Positions 42,101-52,179 of a DNA stretch of 64,000 bases are shown here, piece by piece. Position numbers and translations under genes: made by a program. The DNA lies in contig OZ038530.1 in the NCBI GenBank assembly GCA_964036665.1, positions 7,392,501-7,456,500 of the forward strand, written 5' to 3'. Position 1 is the first letter of the stretch, and every line of letters starts with the position of its first letter. The DNA comes from Gordius sp. MW1. Taxonomy: Eukaryota; Nematomorpha; Gordioida; Gordea; Gordiidae. Under the pieces are notes generated by a model, which had not been told where the DNA came from, ran no database searches, and saw only the letters and a list, made by a program, of their open reading frames with translations.

Positions 42101-44802
42101 CAGGCAAAAGTTTTCTCCTCTCAAATTGAGACAGAATTTTTTCATGCCTGAACACATATATAATGATCGATATCCAAAGGGACTTGAACCAGTAGTCCGC
42201 GGATTGACTCAGCAACATTCGTTCGCGACGGACAATAATTTTGCGGAAGATGTTAAAAATCATTTATTTGAAAATCCTGCACTACCATTCGGTAAGTTTA
42301 TTGATGTATTTCAAGGTGATATTGCTTTTTAATATGAAACCTCTTATGTTAATTTTTATCAGACAAAGGAATGCGCCTAATTGAAGCATGAAAAAAGTTA
42401 GTTTATGTTCTAAAAATATAAATTTCCATAGGCGTAGGCAGGGGGGGGCAGGAGGGGCAAATGACAAAAAAAATTTCAATGCAAAAACAAGGGGTTTGTC
42501 CCGAACCCGAACCCCTGAACCCGAGCCGAGTAAAACCCGATGTTTTACAAAACCCAAACCCGAACCCATTTTTAAAAATAGCCTTAAAACCCGAACCCGA
42601 TAAATACAAAAAGGGGTCGGGTTCGGGTTTTTAATTCAAAAATATATTGTGAATGCAATTGAATATCTCAGTTTTCTCTATCATGAGAATGTAACGAAAC
42701 GAAGAAAACCATATGATTTTAATTTCTATATTTTTATGTTTTTGGCATTTTTCATTCATTAATCAATACAAATTATCTCAAGAATTATTTGTAAGTATTA
42801 TATATATAATTGATATATATTAGACTATAATTATATAATAATTGTAAAATACTTTAAATATATGTACTTTAACATTTAATATAAAAAACATCAGATGTTT
42901 TATTATAATTTTAAATTTGTTTCTCACTTGTTTGTAAAATTTACTGAGGTCTAATTATTATACAATGTTTAAATAAGAATAGGACATATATTTTATTATT
43001 CTCTTTTAGAGTCTAAAAATGGTGAAGGAAAATAACCCATTAAACAATTGGCATGTGAATTTAATTAGGTGCTATTTAAAAATTAAGTTAACTATTCAAT
43101 AATTTTTTGAAGGTAAAAATGTATTTAGTATAATAAAATTTATTGAACCCGAACCTGTACCCGAACCGGGTTTCAAAATTTATGCCGAACACGAACCCGA
43201 ACCCGATTTCAAAATTTATGCCAAACCCGAACACCCGATTTTATTTTGGGCGGGTTCAAACCCCTGCCAAAAACCCTTAAAAATCAAATATAATTTATGT
43301 TTTGCCCCTCCCTAATTGAACTTTTGAACGTTTCGCCCCCCCCTCTAATTCAAAATCTGGCTACGCCCATGTAGATTTTGCTACGAAAATTTTATGCACA
43401 TCAGTACTTTTTTGAGAGTTTCTAAAAAAATGAATTAATTTAGACAGTACTGCTATTTTATATTCCTATGCTTTTATGCAAAATAAATGAAAAATGTATT
43501 TTCTATATAATGAGTATACCTCATAGAAGCTGTTTTTACACAAACTAACTTCCTTGTATAAATATAAGGTTTGGATTTACCCTCTATAAACATTATGCGG
43601 GGACGAGATCACGGTATACCAGGATATAATGAATGGCGGGAATTCTGTGGCTTTAAACGTTTTGATGATTTCAATTCAATGGAAGAGTTTATGTTCCCTG
43701 GATCTCCGGAAAATTTAGCTAAAGTTTACAAGTAATGTTTAAATGATAATTAGAAAGGACCAGCTCTCCCTCCCTAAATCAATTTTTTTTACTAATAAAT
43801 GAAAATAATCAAAATTTCAAACAATTATTATTTTGCCTTTCTCGAAATCACTGCCTCCCTTAAATTCAACCCCTGTCTACACCTATGAAAGGTATTTTCA
43901 TTTTGCCTGCCTTTATCCCTTATTATTTGCTCGAAGATTCGTTTAATTTAAACTTGTTACATTTTTGGATAAGAACGTCATATGGTCTCCCATTACACCT
44001 TCATAAATAGATTTATAAATAGCTTTAAATAGACATAATACGAAGACGGCGGGCTTGGTTATACTATTAAAAGTTAAGTTACAGTAGTGGCACTAATTTT
44101 GTAAAAATTTTGTGGTTATAGCCGGTCCTAGAAAGACGTTGCTGCTCCTATGTCTTAACTCAAGAAAATTTTATAGATATTAAATAATACGAGTTTTATG
44201 AATAGTAAGGCATAAATATAGGTACTTTATTGTGGCGTACACTTTATGAATATATTCCTAATTCTTAGCCTATAATGCATATCAGACATCCTGATGATAT
44301 AGATTTATTTGTTGGTGGAGTAAACGAAATTCCAAATGGAGGCGCTGTAGCTCCGCCGACAATGGCATGTGTCATAGGCATTCAATTTCACAATTTTAGA
44401 TACGGCGATCGTTTTTGGTATGAAAACTTTCCAAAACCAGGAGTCATCGATTATCCTTTTGAACCTAGTAAGAAAGTAACATATTTTGAATATTTTTAAA
44501 AACGCCATTTAAACTAATAACACAATTTTAAGATCAACTGCAAGAGATTCGGAAAATAACCTTAAGCAAACTCGCGTGTACCAACACTGACGAAGTTCGG
44601 TATATACAAAAGAGTATGTTTACTCAGCCAGGATTACAGTAAAATCAATTTTAACTCAGTTAACATAGGCATTATGTTACTAACCATATTATTAATTTAT
44701 ATTGCAATTTTACTATTAATACATTACTAATGTATTTGCAGCAATCCCATTTTAGCCTGCAAAGACATTCCTGAAATGAATTTGGAATACTGGAAAGAGT
44801 AA
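29990..44802 (+). CDS. Secreted heme peroxidase (peroxinectin / chorion peroxidase type), 14 exons
   Basis: Predicted 729-residue animal heme peroxidase. Exons: 29990-30197, 30275-30410, 30990-31213, 32141-32311, 37924-38085, 38204-38305, 40735-40857, 41222-41342, 41440-41652, 42074-42291, 43569-43731, 44286-44467, 44533-44638, 44742-44802. All introns are GT..AG and every phase joins. Residues 1-20 are a signal peptide and a short propeptide-like region follows. The catalytic domain has [12 protein letters not shown] (distal His237, heme-linking Asp236), [12 protein letters not shown] (Ca loop, 310-321), GDERANQ (Arg379), LREHNRI, FGHSQ (proximal His483) and [10 protein letters not shown] (Asn567). 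It should oxidise substrates with H2O2 outside the cell. Glu238 and Gln382 replace the Ca-ligand Asp and the second heme-ester Glu of myeloperoxidase. The first ATG opens the signal peptide. Introns carry several transposons. Confidence 0.95.
30275..30410 (+). CDS. Peroxidase exon 2
   Basis: Residues 70-114 with split codons at both ends, a basic stretch including [16 protein letters not shown]. Acceptor TTCAG, donor AAT|GTAAAA. This is the least certain exon because it lies in the non-conserved propeptide. The donor was chosen because it is the one that fits the phase of exon 3. Confidence 0.65.
30990..31213 (+). CDS. Peroxidase exon 3
   Basis: Residues 115-189. Contains [17 protein letters not shown] and [11 protein letters not shown], the conserved entry to the peroxidase domain. 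Acceptor TTTTCACAATAG, donor GTTAGT. Confidence 0.95.
32141..32311 (+). CDS. Peroxidase exon 4 (distal histidine)
   Basis: Residues 190-246. Contains LSEPR and [12 protein letters not shown] with Asp236, His237 and Glu238. Confidence 0.95.
32944..33006 (+). mobile_element. MITE fragment (GCGTAGCCAG family)
   Basis: Left end ATGGGCGTAGCCAGG followed by family interior (GATTCGAATTAAGGGGGCGAAAA). The right end is missing. In peroxidase intron 4. Confidence 0.65.
33035..34005. mobile_element. Probable non-autonomous element with GGCCC-rich ends
   Basis: GC-rich blocks at 33037-33130 (CAGAGGTGGCCTGAGGCCCAG..) and 33940-34005 (GGGCCAGGGCCAAAGCCAG..) flank a very AT-rich core without coding capacity, like the hAT-type elements at 7162 and 54284. 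The terminal repeats are imperfect and I could not define a target duplication. In peroxidase intron 4. Confidence 0.45.
34274..34289 (+). repeat. 16-bp target-site duplication of LINE B
   Basis: CAATTAGTAATCTCAT is repeated exactly at 37355-37370 on the other side of the LINE. Confidence 0.9.
34290..37354 (-). mobile_element. RTE-like LINE copy B, full length, in peroxidase intron 4
   Basis: A 3065-bp non-LTR retrotransposon bounded by a perfect 16-bp duplication, so both ends are known. The 5' leader is at 37354 (reverse complement of CTACCTACGACGGCCCCAAG) and the 3' end is a GAA-rich tail. One endonuclease plus RT coding region without a separate ORF1 and a length near 3 kb suit the RTE clade. 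It lies antisense to the peroxidase gene. Related copies: 19302-24086, 39136-40340, 57116-58341. Confidence 0.9.
34424..37126 (-). pseudogene. Endonuclease/reverse-transcriptase of LINE B, broken
   Basis: From the N-terminus: [14 protein letters not shown] and [20 protein letters not shown] (endonuclease, 36919-37119), a [20 protein letters not shown] block (36413-36622), then RT with [18 protein letters not shown] and [18 protein letters not shown] (35131-35649), the catalytic box as ADYIVL (near 35060) instead of ADDIVL, and the thumb with [14 protein letters not shown] (34424-34867). At least five frame changes separate these blocks. Despite the intact ends, this copy cannot make an active enzyme. 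Confidence 0.9.
37355..37370 (+). repeat. 16-bp target-site duplication of LINE B (right)
   Basis: CAATTAGTAATCTCAT, identical to 34274-34289. Confidence 0.9.
37450..37572. mobile_element. MITE fragment with long G-run
   Basis: Family interior with a G-run from about 37525 and the right end TTTCTACGCCTATG. In peroxidase intron 4. Confidence 0.6.
37605..37740. repeat. Dispersed repeat starting CGAATTGCTCGAATCTTG
   Basis: The motif CGAATTGCTCGAATCTTG followed by TTATGGTGC and a GCCCGCCCGGGCCC block recurs at 56970, 58342 and 60140. It looks like one end of a GC-ended non-autonomous transposon. Confidence 0.55.
37924..38085 (+). CDS. Peroxidase exon 5
   Basis: Residues 247-300, Cys-rich: [19 protein letters not shown], then [16 protein letters not shown]. 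This matches the RS-containing conserved loop of the family. Confidence 0.9.
38204..38305 (+). CDS. Peroxidase exon 6 (calcium loop)
   Basis: Residues 301-334. [15 protein letters not shown] corresponds to the myeloperoxidase TSFVDAS calcium loop, with Thr310, Asp314 and Ser316 retained. Confidence 0.95.
39136..40340 (+). pseudogene. RTE-like LINE copy F, 5' part, decayed
   Basis: It starts with the conserved leader (ACGGTCCTAGTTCCGTGTGC, then AAAAAGTGGAGGGG), then GGCGTCCTCCACAAACGACG and an endonuclease start reading [10 protein letters not shown] near 39361. Nucleotide similarity to copy B continues to about 40340, beyond which it cannot be followed. Many stops. In peroxidase intron 6, sense orientation. 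Confidence 0.75.
40735..40857 (+). CDS. Peroxidase exon 7
   Basis: Residues 335-375. [20 protein letters not shown] and FKCFLAG give the LLP and CFxAG landmarks before GDER. Too short to stand out as an open frame. Found from the family's expected motif order and confirmed by fitting both neighbouring phases. Confidence 0.9.
41012..41095 (+). repeat. Poly-C tracts in peroxidase intron 7
   Basis: Two runs of C (about 41012-41022 and 41071-41092) flank an AT-rich spacer, as in the interior of the GCGTAGCCAG MITEs. Probably a MITE remnant. Confidence 0.6.
41222..41342 (+). CDS. Peroxidase exon 8
   Basis: Residues 376-415. [20 protein letters not shown] then EHNRI. Arg379 is the catalytic Arg. 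Gln382 sits where myeloperoxidase has the heme-linking Glu242. Confidence 0.95.
41440..41652 (+). CDS. Peroxidase exon 9 (proximal histidine)
   Basis: Residues 416-486. [20 protein letters not shown] followed by LP, then AYRFGHSQI with proximal His483. Confidence 0.95.
42074..42291 (+). CDS. Peroxidase exon 10
   Basis: Residues 487-559. [13 protein letters not shown] and the RGLTQQ..HLFENP helix region that follows the proximal His. Donor GTAAGT. Confidence 0.95.
42427..43371. mobile_element. MITE (GCGTAGCCAG family) split by a hAT-like element
   Basis: The left end CATAGGCGTAGGCAGG and interior up to GCAAAAAC (42488) join, after removal of 42489-43266 and one duplication, to the interior and right end CTGGCTACGCCCATG at 43371. 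The copy at 13418-13567 shows the undisturbed junction. In peroxidase intron 10. Confidence 0.85.
42489..43266. mobile_element. hAT-like MITE, CCCGAA-rich ends, nested
   Basis: The ends AAGGGGTTTGTCCCGAACCC and GGGCGGGTTCAAACCCCTG flank an AT-rich core. Flanking octamers GCAAAAAC (42481-42488) and CCAAAAAC (43267-43274) match at 7 of 8 positions. Sibling of 6576-7018 with a longer core. Open frames read through it are translations of the CCCGAA repeats. Confidence 0.85.
43569..43731 (+). CDS. Peroxidase exon 11
   Basis: Residues 560-613. [20 protein letters not shown], the family signature. Asn567 hydrogen-bonds the proximal His in myeloperoxidase. Confidence 0.95.
44286..44467 (+). CDS. Peroxidase exon 12
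   Basis: Residues 614-674. [16 protein letters not shown], then [17 protein letters not shown]. The acceptor is the CAG at 44283-44285. The upstream ATG in the same frame is intronic. Confidence 0.95.
44533..44638 (+). CDS. Peroxidase exon 13
   Basis: Residues 675-709. [20 protein letters not shown], the conserved C-terminal helix with its Cys. The preceding intron is 65 bases. Confidence 0.93.
44742..44802 (+). CDS. Peroxidase exon 14 (stop)
   Basis: Residues 710-729: [19 protein letters not shown] then TAA. The Cys and the W near the end match family C-termini. Acceptor TATTTGCAG. Confidence 0.93.
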
Positions 44803-45527
44803 TCGTGAAAATACAAGTAAACCAAATCATTATTATTTAGCATAATCAATGCCTGATTAATTGGTCAGGCCTTTAAACAGATATCTGCAAACATAAAATT
44901 AGGCCAAACCGGGTCCGGCTCAAAGTTATTTTTTGCCCGACCCGACCCACCATTTTGCTTACCTTTTGCCGACCCGTCGTAAAATTATAATTTAATATTA
45001 AATGCCCGGCTTGCCCTAAATAAAAAGTAACTTTCTAACAAACTTTGATGTGAACTCTTTTTAATTTAACGATAAATATAAAATACACTTGTTTATTAAA
45101 ATATTTAAATACTAAGTGATTTATAATAATTAGGGATATGCGAGAACAATTCTTTATTCATTGCGGTTCATATAAATTAACTCAGTTCGAAACCACAAGA
45201 GAGCGAAATGATTTATTCCGCTTACCTTTTTATTAGGAATGTAATATTGCGCTATAAGTCCAGAGCTTCAAGTGTATCAAGTGTAGGACAAAAAAAATAC
45301 TTTTTACATCAGCAATTCAATTTATTTATAATTCAGGTTAAAAAGATTATTAAATAAAATAAATTGGAAGGATTAGGCGACGTGAACTCGTTTTTTAAAG
45401 AGGTAATTTGTGCCTAGCCCGTACGAAGTAAAGTGGGTGTCCCACCCTGCTCGCGCGACAATATACCTTTCTATAATCCGGTCCAGCGATTCCGGTACAT
45501 AAGATAAAGTTGCAAAAGATAAACGAA
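44803..45527. other. Intergenic DNA with GC-rich repeat blocks
   Basis: 44905-45010 holds CCGACCC/GGGTCCGG-type degenerate repeats like the ends of the hAT-type elements, and 45400-45500 holds another GC-rich block, with AT-rich DNA between. Possibly one degraded element; ends not defined. No gene. Confidence 0.4.
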
Positions 45528-45840
45528 ATGGGTTCAAAATGCCACAGTCCAAAATGCCACACTGAATATCACGTCACGGAAAATTAAATCTCAAATGGGG
45601 AGGGAATTTGATGTGCTAAAACGCTGAGCTAAAACACTACCCTGAACCTTAACCCTGTCCCTTAAAGTTTTAGAGTGCAGCAATAATTGTTAAATGCATA
45701 CGCATGCGCATTATCAAAATGCGCAGCTATCTGATTGGTCTGTTAAATGCATACGCATGCGCATTAAAACGGACAAATTTGAAATGGTGAGAAATGTGAA
45801 GGTTTGGTGGCAATTGGTGAAGTTTATCTTTTTAAAACTT
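45528..45840. mobile_element. Relative of the TTCAAAATG MITE
   Basis: GGTTCAAAATGCCACAGTCC and the following ATATCACG..AAATTAAATCTCAAATGGGG match the inverse of the right end of the MITE at 22125-22376. The other end is not recognisable. It also contains an exact direct repeat (GTTAAATGCATACGCATGCG plus CATTA) at 45689-45713 and 45742-45766. Confidence 0.65.
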
Positions 45841-47343
45841 TACCTTTTGAATTGAAACGGGCCCAGCAAGGCGTGGGGACCTCTGAAGTTCTACTTCAGA
45901 TCGCTCGCGAAAACAATTAGTTTTTTTTTAATTTTCTATTATTGAGTGTCACTGAGTACATTAGTTTTTTTTGCATCAATCTATATATAAACCCCTTTAG
46001 CTAAAGTTGAAAGATAATTTGAAAACAATTCGAAAATTGCCATAATAAATAATAATTAGAATAATACATGTGCACCTCTCGACCTCTTTTAAAAAATGTT
46101 ACAAATTTTGATCCATCTTGAATATAAATTAACATATTCCGAAAATGTTTAGCCATGCCTTTTATTTAATCAAGAATACACATTTAAGATAATTAACATT
46201 TCTTGGGTCTTTTAAAATTAAAATGTAGAGATAAAAATATCATTTTCCAATAAATCGCCATCAACATATCAAATTTTATTTAATAGTAAAATTTGCGTTC
46301 TTAACTCGGTTTGGCGAATTAATTAATATCTATGGGTCGAGCCGGTGTCAGGTTAGCGACATTACCTAGCGAAAGCATGAAAATTAAATAAACTAACAAA
46401 CTAGTGTTTATAGTACAACTTGGCCCTACTTGTCAAAATTAATTTTTAAACATCATTAATATCTTAATTTTTTACTTTTATTATAAAAAGAAGATGTCTT
46501 TCAACGCCTCACTTAATGTTTTCAATTACATTTCTAATTTTTAATATTGTATGTAAAAAGGGTTTAAATTTAAAATTATTTTTTTGTTTATAAAAAGATT
46601 TAACACCTTTAAATAAAAGTTATAGTTAATCTATGGAATTTTTGTCAGGCTCTTAAAAGTCAGTTGTATCCTCATTTGGTTTTATCATTACAAACAAAAA
46701 AATTCGAATTCTGTCTAGATACTTTTAATGAACACCTGAGTAATAAACTTATATATTTAAAAAAGCTTTTAATTGAAAACTGAGCACAAATTTAGGGAGA
46801 CTTGAAGAACGTGGGAGCAATGCCCGACAGTCTAAAAATTAATTAAGGACGATTATAATTAAAAAAAATATTAAGATGAATGTTTCTTTGTTCATAATTC
46901 GGAAATTTAATTAAATATAAATCATTCATCAGCTACGCATTTCTAATTTTCAAAATACAGCTTAGTTGTCAAAATTAAAAGCTTATTTTTAAAGTGCATT
47001 TTCGATTTAAAGGCTTAAATATAAAAATTAAAAACCTAAAATTTTATTCTAAACAGAGTCTTTATACCGACTTTACAATGACATTTATACTTATAAATAA
47101 ATGAAAATATACGGGATGCTGGAATAAATAAGAGTGCAAATGTATTATAGCTATTAAATTTTTATCCCCCTTTTTAGATAAATTTTAAAATATTAAGGGT
47201 CACGGATTTGGAAAGCTTGCAACGTTATATTAATTTCAAATTAAGACCGGTTATTTTAAAGTGGTTTAAAGTTTGTTTTAAGTCCGACCCGAACCCTGGG
47301 ATTTGGCTACATTAAGCCCAGTTACTTTAAAATTTTTGTTCAG
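45841..47343. other. AT-rich DNA, no gene seen
   Basis: Nothing recognisable in about 1.5 kb. Confidence 0.35.
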
Positions 47344-47488
47344 GACCTTCGTGGCAAGATGTCAAAATAATAGAGCTGCTAAAGTTCATCAAAAAATGGA
47401 CGTTCCAGTCCATCGTCCATGCAAAGGACTAGTTAAATTTCAAGTTCTTAATTTTCAAATGAACGAGGCTTTTAAAAGTTCCATTTAA
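47344..47488 (+). other. Possible terminal exon, unrecognised
   Basis: After a good acceptor (TTTTTGTTCAG) a frame of 48 codons runs to TAA. It includes RCQNNRAAKVHQKMDVPVHR and PCKGLVKFQ. No family recognised and no partner exon found. Could be chance. Confidence 0.25.
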
Positions 47489-48394
47489 AAAATTTAGATA
47501 CATACAAATAAAAAACATTTATTAAATTAAGTTATATATTATTACAATTATGTAAAAATCCACCATTTTATTCAAAATGCTTGACTACTAATAGTCTTAA
47601 AACAGTATATAACCAAAGAACCTATATGTATGAATAAAAAGTTATTTTAAATATCGAAAATCTTAAAGCAATTTTTGCTTTATTATTTAAATTGACAGAA
47701 TTTACTATCGTTTTCTTTATATTTTAGAACTATATCAAAAATTTCTAAGTTAAAAAGAAGTTTGCTGTTATTCTTGTAACTGTGAGATCTACATATCACA
47801 TACCCCAACTCGATTGATTTTAAGGGTCAATATGATCCAAAAGTTTAAATAGCTGTAATTTTAAATTATAATGTCTTAAAATTTATGATTTTGCGTTTAA
47901 ATTTTTGATTATTTGCACTAAGCCCTTAAAGGCTATATTTTAACAATAAGTTTTTATTTCAAACTATTTATAAGTTAAAATACAAAATTTTATGTTCGTT
48001 CTCAGTGAATACTTTTAGATCTGCCCAAATTTTGAAGGAATATTGTCTTAATATTATTTTATAACTTGTTTAAATAAATTTACATGAAAAGTTATAAGGC
48101 AAAAAATATGAGGGCGTAAAAATCCTCTATATTAATGTCTTCTTTTGTGAAAATTTGATATTAATTTATTTTATTAGGTAACAAATGATGAACAAATAAA
48201 ATTGTCAATTTTTATCACTAATAAATATAAATTAACAACGCCTTCTTAAAACATTTTTAGTCATTTGGCTATAATTATATCTCCTCCGGAATACAGCCCA
48301 AATTATTTATACGATTTTGATCTATCTTCAATGCAGGTGTTAGATATTGTTCCATTTTTTGGGACTTATTTTTAAGAGGCGTATTTTTAATTTT
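47489..48394. other. AT-rich DNA, no gene seen
   Basis: No feature supported. Confidence 0.35.
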
Positions 48395-51180
48395 TTCCTA
48401 TAGCTTTACTGTATATCATACTTAGTGGTCAGCTCCTTTAAGTAGTTTCTCCACGTATTCCTGCTTACACCAGCTTCGCTTTAGCTCGTACCTTTACAAG
48501 TCCATATCTATTATATGTTTCCATATCAGCTTAAGCCTCCCTCTTTCGTTTACCTTCGACTTGCACCTTCTTGATGCGTTTTGCCAGATGACTTTCCATC
48601 AGTCTCTCCAAATGGTTATACCATCTCAATCTTCTTACTACCAACTTTATCTGAATCGAAACTCCATTCATTTTACCCCTTATGGCTTAGTTCCTTATAT
48701 GGTCCTTTTTATTCCCAAGATCCTTAACATTCGCGTCTCCATTTGCCAAGCTTTGCTCTTCTTTTGCCTTAATTTCCCATGTTTCCGCTCCATACAATAC
48801 CGTGGGTAAAATAACGGTGCTATATAATCGACCTTTCAATTTTAAAATAATGTGTTTGTTACAACTCAACTCCCCGAATTTTAGCCAGCCTGCGTTTATT
48901 CTTGACTTAATTTCACTTTCCACACCCCCATCACATTGAACCCTAGGACCAAGATTTTGAAATTCTTACTACTGCTTAAATACCAGTCATCGATTTACAG
49001 GTGTGTTTCCTTGTATTGCCCTCCCGACTCCAGGCATGCATATTCAATTTTATCTCGGTTGACCCTAAGGCCTTTGCTTTCAATTCGATTCATCCTCACT
49101 TTTACCTGCTCTGCTAATTGCACATTTGACCTGCGCACAGCACTATATCATCCGCAAAGAGCATTGCCCAAGGTGATTCGCGTTTTAGGTCCTTCGTTAT
49201 CGAATCCATTATTGTTATGAAGAGCAATGGACTTTCATGCACACTTACTTTAGACTAGACCCCTTCGATTAAAGCTGGTCCGTACTTTGGTTTTTGCGTT
49301 TCTATACATATCCTTTATTAACATTATATAAGCGTCGGGTATACCATTGGAACTCCATCTTCCCACATCAATTGTCTTGTCACAAGCTTTTTTAAGATCG
49401 ATGAAACACATATAAAGATCTTTTTATTTTTTTTAAAAAGTTCCATAAGTCGCCTGTGTATTGCATCTGAAGTTGAATTTCTAGGTATGAATCCAAACTG
49501 TCGTTCATCTATTGAGATTATTTTTCGAAGCCTAGCTTCTATAACCTTTTCCCACACCTTTTACGTGATTCGTTAACTTTATATCCCGATTTTTAAAGAT
49601 TGGTATAACATTGCTTTCACTCCACTCATTAGTCCTACCCCTTGCAAGTATTTTGTTATACAGCTTTGCAAGTAGATGTGCACTTAAGGGCCCTAACATT
49701 TTGCAACCTTTTATAGGTATATTATCAGGTCCTACCGCTCTACCCATGGTCATCTTTTTAACTGATCAACCTCTTCTTCTGTCACTTTTAACTCTGGGTC
49801 ATATTCATAGTTCTTGCTTTAGCAGGGTCCCAAAACCCATTTTCATTGTTTAATAATTCTTTATAGTATTCTTCCCAACGATCTATGATTTGATGGACTA
49901 GAGTTAGAGTAATGCCTTCCTTGTTCTTTATGTTTTTTACGTTTACCACATCCTGTGAGTTCCTTGCCCTGGTCTTTGCGATTTTTGTACTAGTTAACTT
50001 GGCGTTCAAATTCTCGTGGACATCTGTTTAAACCTTGGCTACACAACGTCTAGCCTCATTTTCGGCTTTTACATATGCCAATCTTGTTTTTTCTTGACCA
50101 TAATTTGTTACGCTTTCTTTCCAACTTGACTAGACTTTGCACGTATTAGTTCCACCACAATGTCTCCTTATCTTTTTGTATACCTGGTTTACTTTCTCCA
50201 ATCCCGTGGTAGCTATGTTATTCCACATATCGTTAGCATTCTGTTGATCAACTATTTGCAGCCGTTCAATTATTTGATCATTGTAAACATCTTTCATATT
50301 TGGTAACCGGAACCATTTAATTTTCCCATTTAATCTCATCGGCTTTTGTGTTTTCGCCTTGGTAGTCCATCACAACAAGTCTATGCTGGGCCAATAGCCT
50401 CACCTGGTTAACCCTACAATCGCGTACATTCTTTAATTCTTTCCTTAATATTGGGAGGAAGTCAATCTGCGAAGACCGATTTCCACTTTTGTACGTTATT
50501 AAGTGATTGACATTCTTTTTGGAGAAGGTGTTTGTGATGGCCAAATCAAATGCTACGGCTATTTTTAATATTTCGTCGCATTCATCGTTTCTCGATCCCT
50601 ATCTATTTCCACCATGGTACCGTACAAATCCTTCTCTAGTTTTGCCTAAATGACCATTCTTATCCGCTCCAATTATAACTATCTCGGCTTCGTGTATCAT
50701 GCGCACGAGGTCATCCTTTTCTTTATTTGTGCATCCTGTTTGCGGAGCATAACCGTACAATACATTAATCAGTTGACCTTCTAGAGTCGTCCAATTTTTC
50801 TTCGTACCTCAATGACATTATCTTGCAGATGTGAGGCTAATATGACTGCCACGTCATTCTTATGCGTTTCCAAGCCATTTAAGTAAAGTTTATAGCCTTT
50901 ATCATCCTTGCTTTTGCGCCTTTCCATCTTGTTTCTTGTATACATGCTACAAGGGTATCAGCAACTTATCGGCATTTTGCAGTCATCATACCAACACTTC
51001 GCGAGCCCACTCTCAATCTCGTTTTTAGCAAACTAGTTTCTTTAACTATATCCGTTTGCGGAAGACGTAGTCGTTGACTTTTCACATGATACGGGCGTAC
51101 CATGGGCGTCGTTTACGGAGGACGCCCTAGCGCCTTAATTACTTTCATTTTTACGAACTTTCATAGAAAACTTGGATCAG
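48395..51180 (-). pseudogene. LINE copy D, second family, broken
   Basis: Minus-strand non-LTR element with endonuclease remnants (ITYKSGNRSSQIDFLPILRK, 50317-50544), a linker with IIDRWEEYYKELLNNENGFW (49788-50009), RT fingers with MGRAVGPDNIPIKG (49532-49753), WEKVIEARLRK..DERQFGFIP (49324-49557) and the C-terminal LYSTVILPTVLYGAETWEIK (48687-48923). Many frameshifts. The family is distinct from copies A/B and shared with the fragment at 58480-60560. Confidence 0.85.
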
Positions 51181-51330
51181 GGGTGACGCTCGGCTATCCT
51201 GGCCGTGTTGACGATGGGAGATATTTTTAATTTTTTAAATAAGTGTCAGAGGCGGGAGTGAACTTGCGAGATCTTGCTTTCAAAGTCTAAACGTATACTC
51301 ACTACGCCACCACGCCCGTATTTATCAATA
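51181..51330 (-). repeat. tRNA-derived SINE-like sequence
   Basis: On the minus strand GGTGGCGTAGTGAG (A-box-like, near 51311-51298) and AGTTCACTCCCGCC (B-box-like, near 51263-51250) are spaced as in a tRNA. The arms do not fold into a full cloverleaf, so this is a SINE head, not a functional tRNA. Confidence 0.6.
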
Positions 51331-52179
51331 AAAACAATAAAATCCCACCATTCATAGTTTTAGATCTATAAAATAGAACAGATGATACTCATTTTTAGTA
51401 GGAACGCACGGCAATATGTGAGAAGGCAGAATCATAATGATGAGGAAAATACACTTAAGTGTATTATAATAATTTTAATACAAATTCATTTTCATTCGTT
51501 TTCTCATATCAGGATAGTTGATCATAACAATTAGAACAATAATATTTACGAATAGTTTAGGGGAATATCATGTGAGTTAGCGGTATCTGCCTCAAACATA
51601 TCTAATTCCAGTCCCTAGTTCCTCATTTTTTAAAGTATCTAGTTCAGTTATTTTAAGAAAGGTGGTTGCATGAACTGGATATTTGGCATTATTCCTTTAA
51701 CAATTTTACTAATACCTGAATATAATTTAATTATGTAATAGGATAAAAACATGAGTTTACTGAGCCCTTTATATATCAGGCCTATTTATAAATGGCTTTA
51801 AACATTCTATTACATTTGCAACTAAAAGAGTTTAATTATTATATTAAATATATTTTTGATTTGAAATAATCTATTTAGGTTTTCGCCAATGGCAAAATCT
51901 CATTAGCCAGCTAATCAGTCATATGAAGCAACATACAATGTATACCACCAAAAAAACCAACCTTTAACTTCTCGTGCGGCAAATTTTAACATTACATTAT
52001 AATAATGGACAATGGATTGTATAATATGATTAATAAACATGTTGATTGTTTGTACCGTGATACTAATCAATTAGATTAGATATTTATTTGGTAACATCCC
52101 TTAGGCTGATTACTCATTTAAGGATTACACAAACTTGCTGAAATCATTTAGAACTTTTTATCCGTAGCTTATATCAACA
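51331..52179. other. AT-rich DNA, no gene seen
   Basis: Probable upstream region of the small gene at 52180. No clear promoter element stands out. Confidence 0.35.

Noticed and set aside
42282..42609. Open frames of 68-95 residues on both strands
   Set aside because: They are translations of CCCGAA/TTCGGG repeats inside a MITE.
44275..44285. ATG at 44275 as the start of a separate gene (MHIRHPDD..)
   Set aside because: The conserved peroxidase exon begins at the CAG acceptor ending at 44285, which also fits the phase of exon 11.
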